Positions 20,692 to 33,850 of a DNA stretch of 64,000 nt are shown one piece after another. Origin of the DNA: Ascarosepion bandense (Eukaryota; Mollusca; Cephalopoda; Sepiida; Sepiidae); contig JBBBDQ010001451.1 in assembly GCA_037127315.1 (NCBI GenBank), positions 904,001-968,000 of the forward strand, in the 5' to 3' direction. The position numbers were made by a program, and so were the translations under genes. Below the pieces are notes generated by a model. It saw only the letters and a list, made by a program, of their open reading frames with translations. It was not told the DNA's origin and did no database searches. How positions within the stretch are numbered: the first letter of the stretch is position 1; the number at the start of each line of letters is the position of its first letter.

Positions 20692-23200
20692 CTTACATTT
20701 TAGTGTGATGTCCCGCTCATCCCATCCGACTTATTAGATTTTAGTGTGTTGTCCTACTGTCATCATGTGATTTGTTACATTTTAGGGTGTTGTCCTGCTG
20801 CTACAATCTGACACGTTACAGTTTCGTGTGGTGTCCATCTGCTCCCATCTGACTTGTTACATTTTAGTGTGTTGTCCTGCTGTTCCCATCTGACTTGTTC
20901 CATTTTGTGTGTTGTCCTGCTGCTCCCATCCGACTTTTAGTGTGTTGTCCTGCTGCTCCCATCTGTCTTTTAGTGTTTTGTCCTGCTGCTCTCATCTGTC
21001 TTTTAGTGTTTTGTCCTGCTGCTCCCATCTGTCTTTTAGTGTTTTGTCCTGCTGCTCCCATTCGACTTGTTATAAAATAGTGTGTTGCCCTGCTGCTCCC
21101 ATCTGACTTGTTCCATTTTGTGTGTTGTCCTGCTGTCCCCATGTGATTTGTTACATTTTAGTGTGTTGTCCTGCTGCTACCATCCGACTTTTAGTGTGTT
21201 TTCCTGCTGCTCCCATCTGTCTTTTAGTGTTTTGGCCTGCTGCTCACATCCGACTTGTTATAAAATAGTGTGTTGCCCTGCTGCTCCCATCTGACTTGTT
21301 CCATTTTGTGTGTTGTCCTGCTGCTCCCATCCGACTTTTAGTGTGTCGTCCTGCTGCTACCATCCGACTTTTAGTGTGTCGTCCTGCTTCTCCCATCCGA
21401 CTTTTAGTGTGTCGTCCTGCTGCTCCCATCCGACTTGTTATAAAATAGTGTGTTGCACTGCTGCTCCCATCTGACTTGTTCCATTTTGTGTGTTGTCCTG
21501 CTGTCCCCATGTGATTTGTTACATTTTAGTGTGTTGTCTTTCTGCTCCCATCTGACTGTTCCATTTTGTGTGTTGTCCTGCTGCTCCCATCCGACTTTTA
21601 GTGTGTTGTTCTGCTGCTCCCATCCGAGTTTTAGTGTGTTGTCCTGCTGCTCCCATCTGTCCTTTAGTGTTTTGTCCTGCTGCTCCCATCCGACTTGTTA
21701 TAAAATAATGTGTTGCCCTGCTGCTCCCATCTGACTTGTTCCATTTTGTGTGTTGTCCTGCTGTCCCCATGTGATTTGTTACATTTTAGTGTGTTGTCCT
21801 TCTGCTCCCATCTGATTGTTCCATTTTGTGTGTTGTCCTGCTGCTCCCATCCGACTTTTAGTGTGTTGTCCTGCTGCTCCCATCCGAGTTTTAGTGTGTT
21901 GTCCTGCTGCTCCCATCTGTCTTTTAGTGTTTTGTCCTGCTGCTCCCATCCGACTTGTTATAAAATAGTGTGTTGCCCTGCTACTCCCATCTGACTTGTT
22001 CCATTTAGTGTGTTGTCCTGCTGCTCCCATCTGTCTTTTAGTGTTTTGTCCTGCTGCTCCCATTCGACTTGTTATAAAATAGTGTGTTGCCCTGCTGCTC
22101 CCATCTGACTTGTTCCATTTTGTGTGTTGTCCTGCTGTCCCCATGTGATTTGTTACATTTGAGTGTGTTGTCCTTCTGCTCCCATCTGACTGTTCCATTT
22201 TGTGTGTTGTCCTGCTGCTCCCATCCGACTTTTAGTGTGTTGTCCTGCTGCTCCCATCCGACTTTTACTGTTTTGTCCTGCTTCTCCCATCCGACTTGTT
22301 ATAAAATAGTGTGTTGCCCTGCTGCTCCCATCTGACTTGTTCCATTTTGTGTGTTGTCCTGCTGTCCCCATGTGATTTGTTACATTTTAGTGTGTTGTCC
22401 TTCTGCTCCCATCTGACTGTTCCATTTTGTGTGTTGTCCTGCTGCTACCCTCCGACTTTTAGTGTGTTGTCCTGCTTCTCCCATCCGACTTTTAGTGTGT
22501 TGTCCTGCTGCTCCCATCTGTCTTTTAGTGTTTTGTCCTGCTGCTCCCATCCGACTTGTTATAAAATAGTGTGTTGCCCTGCTGCTCCCATCTGACTTGT
22601 TCCATTTTGTGTGTTGTCCTTTTGTCCCCATGTGATTTGTTACATTTTAGTGTGTTGTCCTTCTGCTCCCATCTGACTGTTCCATTTTGTGTGTTGTCCT
22701 GCTGCTCCCATCCGACTTTTAGTGTGTTGTCCTGCTGCTCCCATCCGAGTTTTACTGTTTTGTCCTGCTTCTCCCATCCGACTTATAAAAGTTATAAAAT
22801 AGTGTGTTGCCCTGCTGCTCCCATCTGACTTGTTACATTTTAGTGTGTTGTCCTGCTGTCCCCATGTGATTTGTTACATTTTAGTGTGTTGTACTGCTGC
22901 TCCCCTCCGATATTTAGTGTGTTGTTTTGCTGCTCCCATCCGACTTTTAGTGTGTTGTCCTGCTGCTCCCATCCGACTTTTAGTGTGTTGTCCTGCTGCT
23001 CCCATCCGACTTTTAGTGTTTTGTCCTGCTGCTCCCATCCGACTTGTTATAAAATAGTGTGTTACCCTGCTGCTCCCATCTAACTTGTACCATTTTGTGT
23101 GTTGTCCTGCTGTTCCCATCCGACTTTAGTGTGATGTCTTGCTGCTCCCCTCAGACTTTTAGTGTTTTGTCCTGCTGCTCCCATCTGACTTGTTATAACA
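20692..23200. repeat. Left edge of satellite: 41/33-bp mix in ~260-bp higher-order units
   Basis: The marker CTTGTTATAAAAT recurs at 21434, 21694, 21954, 22068, 22295 and 22555. Spacings of 260, 260, 114, 227 and 260 bp show a higher-order unit; 227 is 260 minus one 33-bp monomer. Units also carry TGTCCCCATGTGATTTG and CTTGTTCCATTTTGTG variants. Confidence 0.85.
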
Positions 23201-26200
23201 GTGTGCTGCCCCTGCTGCTCCCATCCGACTTTTAGTGTGTTGTCCTGCTGCTCCCATCCGATTCTAGTGTGTTGTCCTGCTGCTCCCATTCGACTCTTTT
23301 TAGTGTGTTGTCCTGCTGCTCCCATCCGACTTCTAGTGTGTTGTCCTGCTGCTCCCATCCGACTTTTAGTGTGTTGTCCCCGTTGCTCCCATCCTTTGAC
23401 TTTTAGTGTTGTCCTGCTGCTCCCATCCGACTTTTAGTGTGTTGTCCTGCTGCTCCCATCCGACTTTTAGTGTGCTGTCCTGCTGCTCCCATCCGACTTT
23501 TAGCAAGGTCTCATGCTCCCATCCGACTTTAGTGTGTTGTCCTGCTGCTCCCATCTGACTTTTAGTGTGTTGTCCCGTTGCTCCCATCCGACTTTTAGTG
23601 TTTTGTCCTGCTGCTCCCATCCGACTTTTAGTGTGTTGTCCTGCTGCTCCCATCCGACTTTTAGTGTGTTGTGCTGCTGCTCCCATCCGACTTTTAGTGT
23701 GTTGTCCTGCCGCTCCCATCCGACTTTTAGTGTGTTGTCCTGCTGCTCCCATCCGACTTTTAGTGTGTTGTCCTGCTGCTCCCATCCGACTTTTAGTGTG
23801 TTGTCCTGCTGCTCCCATCCACTTTTTTAGTGTGTTGTCCTGCTGCTCCCATCCTACTTTAGTGTTGTCCTGCTGCTCCCATCCGACTTTTAGTGTGTTG
23901 TGCTGCTGCTCCCATCCGACTTTAGTGTGTTGTCCTGCTGCTCCCATCCGACTTTTAGTGTGTTGTCCTGCTGCTCCCATCCGACTTTAGTGTGTTGTCC
24001 TGCTGCTCCCCATCCGACTTTTTAGTGTGTTGTCCTGCTGCTCCCATCCGACTTTTAGTGTTGTCCTGCTGCTCCCATCCGACTTTTAGTGTGTTGTCCT
24101 GCTGCTCCCATCCGATCTTTAGTGTGGTCAGGCTGCTGCTCCCATCCGACTTTTAGTGTGTCATTCTGCTGCTCCCATCCGACTTTTAGTGTTGTCCTGC
24201 TGCTCCATCCGACTTTAGTGTGTTGTCCTGCTGCTCCCATCCGACTTTGGTGTTGTCCTGCTGCTCCCATCCGACTTTAGTGTGTTGTCCTGCTGGTCCC
24301 ATCCGACTTTTAGTGTGTTGTGCTGCTGCTCCCATCCGACTTTTAGTGTGTTGTCCTGCTGCTCCACCGACTTTAGTGTGTTGTGCTGCTGCTCCCATCC
24401 GACTTTTAGTGTGTTGTCCTGCTGCTCCCATCCGACTTTTATGTGTTGTCCTGCTGCTCCCATCCGACTTTGTGTGTTGTCCTGCTGCTCCCATCCGACT
24501 TTTAGTGTGTTGTCCTGCTGCTCCCATCCGACTTTAGTGTGTTGTCCTGCTGCTCCCATCCGACTTTTAGTAAGCGTCCTGCTGCTCCCATCCGACTTTT
24601 AGTGTGTTGTCCCAAGGCTCCCATCCGACTTTAGTGTATTGTGCTGCTGCTCCCATCCGACTTTTAGTGTGTTGTCCTGCTCCCATCCGACTTTTAGTGT
24701 GTTGTCCTGCTGCTCCCATCCGACTTTTAGTGTGTTGTCCTGCTGCTCCCATCCGACTTTAGTGTGTTGTCCTGCTGCTCCCATCCGACTTTTAGTGTGT
24801 TGTCCTGCTGCTCCCATCCGACTTTTAGTGTGCTGTCCTGCTGCTCCCATCCGACTTTTAGTAACAGTTGCTGCTCCCATCCGACTTTTAGTGTGCTGTG
24901 CTGCTGCTCCCATCCGACTTTTAGTGTGTTGTCCTGCTGCTCCCATCCGACTTTTAGTGTGTTGTCCTGCTGCTCCCATCCGAATTTTAGTGTGTTGTCC
25001 TGCTGCTCCCATCCGACTTTTGAGGTTGTCCTGCTGCTCCCATCCGACTTTTATGTTGTCCTGCTGCTCCCATCCGACTTTAGTGTGTTGTCCTGCTGCT
25101 CCCATCCGACTTTTAGTGTGTTGTCCTGCTGCTCCCATCCGACTTTTAGTGTGTTGTCCTCGCTGCTCCCATCCGACTTTTAGTGTGTTGTCCTGCTGCT
25201 CCCATCCGACTTTAGTGTGTTGTCCCGTTGCTCCCATCCGACTTTTAGTGTGTTGTGCTGCTGCTCCCATCCGACTTTAGTGTTGTCCTGCTGCTCCCAT
25301 CCGACTTTTAGTGTGTTGTCCTGCTGCTCCCATCCGACTTTAGTGTTGTCCTGCTGCTCCCATCCGACTTTTAGTGTGTTGTCCTGCTGCTCCCATCCGA
25401 CTTAGTGTGTTGTCCTGCTGCTCCCATCCGACTTTTAGTGTGTTGTCCTGCTGCTCCATCTCGACTTTATGTTGTGCTGCTGCTCCCATCCGGACTTTAG
25501 TGTGTTGTCCTGCTGCTCCCCATCCGACTTTTATGTGTTGTCCTGCTGCTCCCATCCGACTTTTAGTGTGTTGTCCCGCTGCTCCCATCCGACTTTTAGT
25601 GTGTTGTCCTGCTGCTCCCATCCGACTTTTAGTGTGTTGTCCTGCTGCTCCCATCCGACTTTTAGTGTGTTGTCCTGCTGCTCCCATCCGACTTTTAGTG
25701 TGTTGTGCTGCTGCTCCCATCCGACTTTTAGTGTTGTCCTGGTTGCTCCATCCTGACTTTAGTGTGTTGTCCTGCTGCTCCCATCCGACTTTTAGTGTGT
25801 TGTCCTGCTCCCATCCGACTTTTAGTGTGTTGTCCTGCTGCTCCCATCCGACTTTAGTGTAAGGTCCTGCTGCTCCCATCCGACTTTAGTGTGTTGTCCT
25901 GCTGCTCCCATCCGACTTTTAGTGTGTTGTCCTGCTGCTCCCATCCGACTTTTAGCAAGGTTGTGCTGCTACTCCCATCCGACTTTTAGTGTGTTGTCCT
26001 GCTGCTCCCATCCGACTTTTAGTGTGTTGTCCTGCTGCTCCCATCCGACTTTTAGTGTGTTGTCCTGCTGCTCCCATCCGACTTTTAGTGTGTTGTCCTG
26101 CTGCTCCCATCCGACTTTTAGTGTGTTGTCCTGCTGCTCCCATCCGACTTTTAGTGTGTTGTCCTGCTGCTCCCATCCGACTTTTAGTGTGTTGTCCTGC

Positions 26201-29200
26201 TGCTCCCATCCGACTTTTAGTGTGTTGTGCTGCTGCTCCCATCCGACTTTTAGTGTGTTGTCCTGCTGCTCCCATCCGACTTTTAGTGTGTTGTCCTGCT
26301 GCTCCCATCCGACTTTTAGTGTGTTGTCCTGCTGCTCCCATCCGACTTTTAGTGTGTTGCCCTGCTGCTCCCATCCGACTTTTAGTGTGTTGTCCTGCTG
26401 CTCCCATCCGACTTTTAGTGTGTTGTCCTGCTGCTCCCATCCGACTTTTAGTGTGTTGTGCTGCTGCTCCCATCCGACTTTTAGTGTGTTGTCCTGCTGC
26501 TCCCATCCGACTTTTAGTGTGTTGCCCTGCTGCTCCCATCCGACTTTTAGTGTGTTGTCCTGCTGCTCCCATCCGACTTTTAGTGTGTTGTCCTGCTGCT
26601 CCCATCCGACTTTGAGTGTGTTGTGCTGCTGCTCCTATCCGACTTTTAGTGTGTTGTCCTGCTGCTCCCATCCAGAGCTTTTGGGTGTTGTGCTGCTGCT
26701 CCCATCCGACTTTTAGTGTGTTGTCCTGCTGCTCCCATCCGACTTTTAGTGTGTTGTCCTGCTGCTCCCATCCGACTTTTAGTGTGTTGTCCTGCTGCTC
26801 CCATCCAGCTTTTAGTGTGTTGTCCTGCTGCTCCTTGACTTTTAGTGTGTTGTCCTGTAGCCATCAAGCTTTTAGTGTGTTGTCCTGCTGCTCCCGTCCG
26901 ACTTTTAGTGTGTTGTCCTGCTGCTCCCATCCGACATTTAGTGTGTTGTCCTGCTGCTCCCATCCGACTTTTAGTGTGTTGTCCTGCTGCTCCATCCGAC
27001 TCAGTGTGTGTTGTCCTGCTGCTCCCATCCGACTTTTAGTGTGTTGTGCTGCTGCTCCCATCCGACTTTTAGTGTGTTGTCCTGCTGCTCCCATCCGACT
27101 TTTAGTGTGTTGTCTCTCCCCATCCAGACTTTAGTGTGTTGTCCTGCTGCTCCCATCCGACTTTTAGTGTGTTGTCCTGCTGCTCCCATCCGATTTTAGT
27201 GTGTTGTCCTGCTGCTCCCATCGACTTTTGATACCATTGTCACTGCCTCCCCATCCGACTTTTAGTGTGTTGTCCTGCTGCTCCATCCGACTTTTAGTGT
27301 GTTGTCCTGCTGCTCCCATCCGACTTTGAGTGTGTGTTGTGTTGCTGCTGCTCCCATCCGACTTTTAGTGTGTTGTCCTGCTCCCATCCCGACTTTTAGT
27401 GTGTTGTCCTGCTGCTCCCATCCGACTTTTGGTGTGTTGTCCTGCTGCTCCCATCTAAACTTTTAGTGTGTTGTCCTGCTGCTCCCATCGACTTTTAGTG
27501 TGTTGTCCTGCTGCTCCCATCCGACTTTTAGTGTGTTGTCCTGCTGCTCCCATCCGACTTTTAGTGTGTTGTCCTGCTGCTCCTCCGACTTTTAGTGTGT
27601 TGTCCTGCTGCTCCCATCCAAACTTTTAGTGTGTTGTCCTGCTGCTCCCATCCGACTTTTAGTGTGTTGTGCTGCTGCTCATCCGACTTTTAGTGTGTGT
27701 CCTGCTGCTCCCATCCGGGCCTTTAGTCGTCTGTTCATACTGCTCCCATCCGACTTTTAGTGTGTTGTCCTGCTGCTCCCATCCGACTTTTAGTGTGTTG
27801 TCCTGCTGCTCCCATCCAAACTTTAGTGTGTTCTGCTGCTCCCCTCCGACATTTAGTGTGTTGTCCTGCTGCTCCCATCCGACTTTTGGTGTTGTCCCTG
27901 CTGCTCCCTCCGACATTTAGTGTGTTGTCCTGCTGCTCCCCTCCGACATTTAGTGTGTTGTCCTGCTGCTCCCCTCCGACATTTAGTGTGTTGTCCTGCT
28001 GCTCCCATCCGACTTTTAGTGTGTGTCCTGCTGCTCCCATCGACTCTTAGTGTGTTGTCCTGCTGCTCCCATCCGACTTTTAGTGTGTTGTCCTGCTGCT
28101 CCCCTCCGACATTTAGTGTGTTGTCCTGCTGCTCCCCTCCGACATTTAGTGTGTTGTCCTGCTGCTCCCCTCCGACATTTAGTGTGTTGTCTTTCTGCTC
28201 CCATCCAGCTTTTAGTGTGTTGTGCTGCTGCTCCCATCCGACTTTTAGTGTGTTGTCCTGCTGCTCCCATCCGACTTTTAGTGTATTTGTCCTGCTGCTC
28301 CCATCCCGACTTTTAGTGTGTTGTCCTGCTGCTCCCATCCGACTTTTAGTGTGTTGTCCTGCTGCTCCCATCCGACTTTTAGTGTGTTGTCCTGCTGCTC
28401 CCATCCGACTTTTAGTGTGTTGTCCTGCTGCTCCCATCCGACTTTTAGTGTGTTGTCCTGCTGCTCCCATCTGACTTTTAGTGTGTTGTGCTGCTGCTCC
28501 CATCCGACTTTAGTGTGTTGTGCTGCTGCTCCCATCCCGACTTTTAGTGTGTTGTCCTGCTGCTCCCATCCGACTTTTAGTGTGTTGTCCTGCTGCTCCC
28601 ATCCGAATTTTTAGTGTGTTGTCCTGCTGCTCCCATCCGACTTTTAGTGTGTTGTCCTGCTGCTCCCATCCGACTTTTAGTGTGTTGTCCTGCTCCCATC
28701 CGACTTTTAGTGTGTTTGTCCTGCTGCTCCCATCCGACTTTTAGTGTGTTGTCCTGCTGCTCCCATCCGACTTTTAGTGTGTTGTGCTGCCCAACCATCC
28801 GACTTTTAGTGTGTTGTCCTGCTGCTCCCATCCGACTTTTCGTGTGTTGTCCTGCTGCTCCCATCCGACTTTTAGTGTGTTGTCCTGCTGCTCCCATCCG
28901 ACTTTTAGTGTGTTGTCCTGCTGCTCCCATCCGACTTTTAGTGTGTTGTCCTGCTGCTCCCATCCGACTTTTAGTGTGTTGTCCTGCTGCTCCCATCCGA
29001 CTTTTAGTGTGTTGTCCTGCTGCTCCCATCCGACTTTTAGTGTGTTGTCCTGCTGCTCCCCATCCGACTTTTAGTGTGTTTGTCTACTGCTCCCATCCGA
29101 CTTTTGGTGTGTTGTGCTGCTGCTCCCATCCGACTTTTAGTGTGTTGTCCTGCTGCTCCCCATCCGACTTGTAGTGTGTTGTCCTGCTGCTCCCCATCCG

Positions 29201-30236
29201 ACTTCCCAGTGTGTTGTCCTGCTGCTCCCCCTCCGACATTTAGTGTGTTGTCTGCTGCTCCCATCCGACTTTTAGTGTGTTGTCCTGCTGCTCCCTCCCG
29301 ACATTTAGTGTGTTGTCCTGCTGCTCCCCTCCGAGCATTTAAGTGTGTTGTCCTGCTGCTCCCCTCCGACATTTAGTGTGTTGTCCTGCTGCTCCCATCC
29401 GACTTTAGTGTGTTGTCCTGCTGCTCCCATCCGACTCTTAGTGTGTTGTCCTGCTGCTCCCATCCGACTTTTAGTGTGTTGTCCTGCTGCTCCCCTCCGA
29501 CATTTAGTGTGTTGTCCTGCACTGCTCCCTCCGACATTTAGTGTGTTGTCCTGCTGCTCCCCTCCGACATTTAGTGTGTTGTCCTGCTGCTCCCATCCGA
29601 CTTTTTAGTGTGTTGTGCTGCTGCTCCCATCCGACTTTTTAGTGTCGTTGTCCTGCTGCTCCCCTCCGACTTTTAGTGTGTTGTCCTGCTGCTCCCATCT
29701 GACTTTTAGTGTGTTGTCCTGCTGCTCCCATCCGACTTTTAGTGTGTTGTCCTGCTGCTCCCATCCGACTTTTAGTGTGTTGTCCTGCTGCTCCCATCCG
29801 ACTTTTAGTGTGTTGTCCTGCTGCTCCCATCCGACTTTTAGTGTGTTGTGCTGCTGCTCCCATCCGACTTTTAGTGTGTTGTGCTGCTGCTCACATCCGA
29901 CTTTTAGTGTGTTGTCCTGCTGCTCCCATCCGACTTTTAGTGTGTTGTCCTGCTGCTCCCATCCGAATTTTAGTGTGTTGTCCTGCTGCTCCCATCCGAC
30001 TTTTAGTGTGTTGTCCTGCTGCTCCCATCCGACTTTTAGTGTGTTGTCCTGCTGCTCCCATCCGACTTTTAGTGTGTTGTCCTGCTGCTCCCATCCGACT
30101 TTTAGTGTGTTGTCCTGCTGCTCCCATCCGACTTTTAGTGTGTTGTCCTGCTGCTCCCATCCGACTTTTAGTGTGTTATCTGCTGCTCCCATCCGACTTT
30201 TAGTGTGTTGTCCTGCTGCTCCCATCCGACTTTAGT
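23200..30236. repeat. Indel-rich block of 33-bp monomers
   Basis: The consensus is the same 33-bp unit, but monomers of 26-36 bp are frequent. One- to five-base losses (TGTTGTCCTGCTCCCATCC), homopolymer gains and odd junctions such as TTTTAGCAAGG, TAGTAAGCGTCC, TAGTAACAGTTGC and GTGTAAGGTCC break every frame. Either real decay or uncorrected long-read sequence. Confidence 0.8.
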
Positions 30237-33200
30237 GTGTTGTCCTGCTGCTCCCATCCGACTTTTAGTGTGTTGTCCTGCTGCTCCCATCCGACTTTTA
30301 GTGTGTTGTCCTGCTGCTCCCATCCGACTTTTAGTGTGTTGTCCTGCTGCTCCCATCCGACTTTTAGTGTGTTGTCCTGCTGCTCCATCCGACTTTTAGT
30401 GTGTTGTCCTGCTGCTCCCATCCGACTTTTAATTGTGTTGTCCTGCTGCTCCCATCCGACTTTTAGTGTGTTGTGCTGCTGCTCCCATCCGACTTTTAGT
30501 GTGTTGTCCTGCTGCTTACATCCGACTTTTAGTGTGTTGTCCTGCTGCTCCCATCCGACTTTTAGTGTGTTGTCCTGCTGCTCCCATCCGACTTTTAGTG
30601 TGTTGTGCTGCTGCTCCCATCCGACTTTTAGTGTGTTGTCCTGCTGCTCCATCCCGACTTTTAGTGTGTTGTCCTGCTGCTCCCATCCGACTTTTAGTGT
30701 GTTGTCCTGCTGCTCCCATCCGACTTTTAGTGTGTTGTCCTGCTGCTCCCATCCGACTTTTAGTGTGTTGTCCTGCTGCTCCCATCCGACTTTTAGTGTG
30801 TTGTCCTGCTGCTCCATCCGACTTTTAGTGTGTTGTCCTGCTGCTCCCATCCGACTTTTAGTGTGTTGTGCTGCTGCTCCCATCCGACTTTTAGTGTGTT
30901 GTCCTGCTGCTCCCATCCGACTTTTAGTGTGTTGTCCTGCTGCTCCCATCCGACTTTTAGTGTGTTGTCCTGCTGCTCCCATCCGACTTTTAGTGTGTTG
31001 CCCTGCTGCTCCCATCCGACTTTTAGTGTGTTGTCCTGCTGCTCCCATCAAGCTTTTAGTGTGTTGCCCTGCTGCTCCCATCCGACTTTTAGTGTGTTGT
31101 ACTGCTGCTCCCATCCGACTTTTAGTGTGTTGTCCTGCTGCTCCCATCCGACTTTTAGTGTGTTGTGCTGCTGCTCCTATCCGACTTTTAGTGTGTTGTC
31201 CTGCTGCTCCCATCCGACTTTCAGTGTGTTGTGCTGCTGCTCCCATCCGACTTTTAGTGTGTTGTCCGGCTGCTCCCATCCGACTTTTAGTGTGTTGTCC
31301 TGCTGCTCCCATCCGACTTTTAGTGTGTTGTCCTGCTGCTCCCATCCGACTCTTAGTGTGTTGTCCTGCTGCTCCCATCCGACTTTTAGTGTGTTGTCCT
31401 GCTGCTCCCATCCGACTTTTAGTGTGTTGTCCTGCTGCTCCCATCCGACTTTTAGTGTGTTGTCCTGCTGCTCCCATCCGACATTTAGTGTGTTGTCCTG
31501 CTGCTCCCATCCGACTTTTAGTGTGTTGTCCTGCTGCTCCCATCCGACTCTTAGTGTGTTGTCCTGCTGCTCCCATCCGACTTTTAGTGTGTTGTGCTGC
31601 TGCTCCCATCCGACTTTTAGTGTGTTGTCCTGCTGCTCCCATCCGACTTTTAGTGTGTTGTCCTGCTGCTCCCATCAGACTTTTAGTGTGTTGTCCTGCT
31701 GCTCCCATCCGACTTTTAGTGTGTTGTCCTGCTGCTCCCATCCGACTTTTAGTGTGTTGTCCTGCTGCTCCCATCCGACTTTTAGTGTGTTGTCCTGCTG
31801 CTCCCATCCGACTTTTAGTGTGTTGTCCTGCTGCTCCCATCCGACTTTTAGTGTGTTGTCCTGCTGCTCCCATCCGACTTTTAGTGTGTTGTCCTGCTGC
31901 TCCCATCCGACTTTTAGTGTGTTGTCCTGCTGCTCCCATCCGACTTTTAGTGTGTTGTCCTGCTGCTCCCATCCGACTTTTAGTGTGTTGTCCTGCTGCT
32001 CCCATCCGACTTTTAGTGTGTTGTGCTGCTGCTCCCATCCGACTTTTAGTGTGTTGTCCTGCTGCTCCCATCCGACTTTTAGTGTGTTGTCCTGCTGCTC
32101 CCATCCGACTTTTAGTGTGTTGTCCTGCTGCTCCCATCCGACTTTTAGTGTGTTGTCCTGCTGCTCCCATCCGACTTTTAGTGTGTTGTCCTGCTGCTCC
32201 CCTCCGACATTTAGTGTGTTGTCCTGCTGCTCCCATCCGACTTTTAGTGTGTTGTCCTGCTGCTCCCCTCCGACATTTAGTGTGTTGTCCTGCTGCTCCC
32301 CTCCGACATTTAGTGTGTTGTCCTGCTGCTCCCCTCCGACATTTAGTGTGTTGTCCTGCTGCTCCCATCCGACTTTTAGTGTGTTGTCCTGCTGCTCCCA
32401 TCCGACTCTTAGTGTGTTGTCCTGCTGCTCCCATCCGACTTTTAGTGTGTTGTCCTGCTGCTCCCCTCCGACATTTAGTGTGTTCTCCTGCTGCTCCCCT
32501 CCGACATTTAGTGTGTTGTCCTGCTGCTCCCATCCGACTTTTAGTGTGTTGTCCTGCTGCTCCCATCCGACTTTTAGTGTGTTGTCCTGCTGCTCCCATC
32601 CGACTTTTAGTGTGTTGTCCTGCTGCTCCCATCCGACTTTTAGTGTGTTGTCCTGCTGCTCCCCTCCGACATTTAGTGTGTTGTCCTGCTGCTCCCCTCC
32701 GACATTTAGTGTGTTGTCCTGCTGCTCCCATCCGACTTTTAGTGTGTTGTCCTGCTGCTCCCATCCGACTCTTAGTGTGTTGTCCTGCTGCTCCCATCCG
32801 ACTTTTAGTGTGTTGTCCTGCTGCTCCCATCCGACTTTTAGTGTGTTGTGCTGCTGCTCCCATCCGACTTTTAGTGTGTTGTCCTGCTGCTCCCATCCGA
32901 CTTTTAGTGTGTTGTCCTGCTGCTCCCATCCGACTTTTAGTGTGTTGTCCTGCTGCTCCCATCCGACTTTTAGTGTGTTGTCCTGCTGCTCCCCTCCGAC
33001 ATTTAGTGTGTTGTCCTGCTGCTCCCCTCCGACATTTAGTGTGTTGTCCTGCTGCTCCCCTCCGACATTTAGTGTGTTGTCCTGCTGCTCCCATCCGACT
33101 CTTAGTGTGTTGTCCTGCTGCTCCCATCCGACTTTTAGTGTGTTGTCCTGCTGCTCCCATCCGACTTTTAGTGTGTTGTCCTGCTGCTCCCATCCGACTT

Positions 33201-33850
33201 TTAGTGTGTTGTCCTGCTGCTCCCATCCGACTTTTAGTGTGTTGTCCTGCTGCTCCCATCCGACTTTTAGTGTGTTGTGCTGCTGCTCCCATCCGACTTT
33301 TAGTGTGTTGTCCTGCTGCTCCCATCCGACTTTTAATGTGTTGTCCTGCTGCTCCCATCCGACTTTTAGTGTGTTGTCCTGCTGCTCCCATCCGACTTTT
33401 AGTGTGTTGTCCTGCTGCTCCCATCCGACTTTTAGTGTGTTGTCCTGCTGCTCCCATCCGACTTTTAGTGCGTTGTGCTGCTGCTCCCATCCGACTTTTA
33501 GTGTGTTGTCCTGCTGCTCCCATCCGACTTTTAGTGTGTTGTCCTGCTGCTCCCCTCCGACATTTAGTGTGTTGTCCTGCTGCTCCCATCCGACTTTTAG
33601 TGTGTTGTCCTGCTGCTCCCATCCGACTTTTAGTGTGTTGTCCTGCTGCTCCCATCAGACTTTTAGTGTGTTGTCCTGCTGCTCCCATCCGACTTTTAGT
33701 GTGTTGTCCTGCTGCTCCCATCCGACTTTTAGTGTTTTGTCCTGCTGCTCCCATCCGACTTTTAGTGTTTTGTCCTGCTGTTCCCCTCCGACTTTTAGTG
33801 TTTTGTCCTGCTGCTCCCATCCGACTTTTAGTGTGTTGTCCTGCTGCTCC
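30237..33850. repeat. Homogeneous satellite core, 33-bp period, four open frames
   Basis: From about 30830 to 33840, roughly 91 consecutive monomers keep exact 33-bp spacing. Translation gives 11-residue repeats: LLVCCPAAPIR and FSVLSCCSHPT on the plus strand, and MGAAGQHTKSR and VGWEQQDNTLK on the minus strand. The longest frames are 1217 codons (minus, 30200-33853) and 1206 codons (plus, 30237-33857). Their simultaneous openness argues against any one being a gene. Confidence 0.9.

Noticed and set aside
23366..30235. Several 100-280-codon open frames in the indel-rich satellite block
   Set aside because: Fragments of the same four repeat frames cut by indels, with no independent coding evidence.
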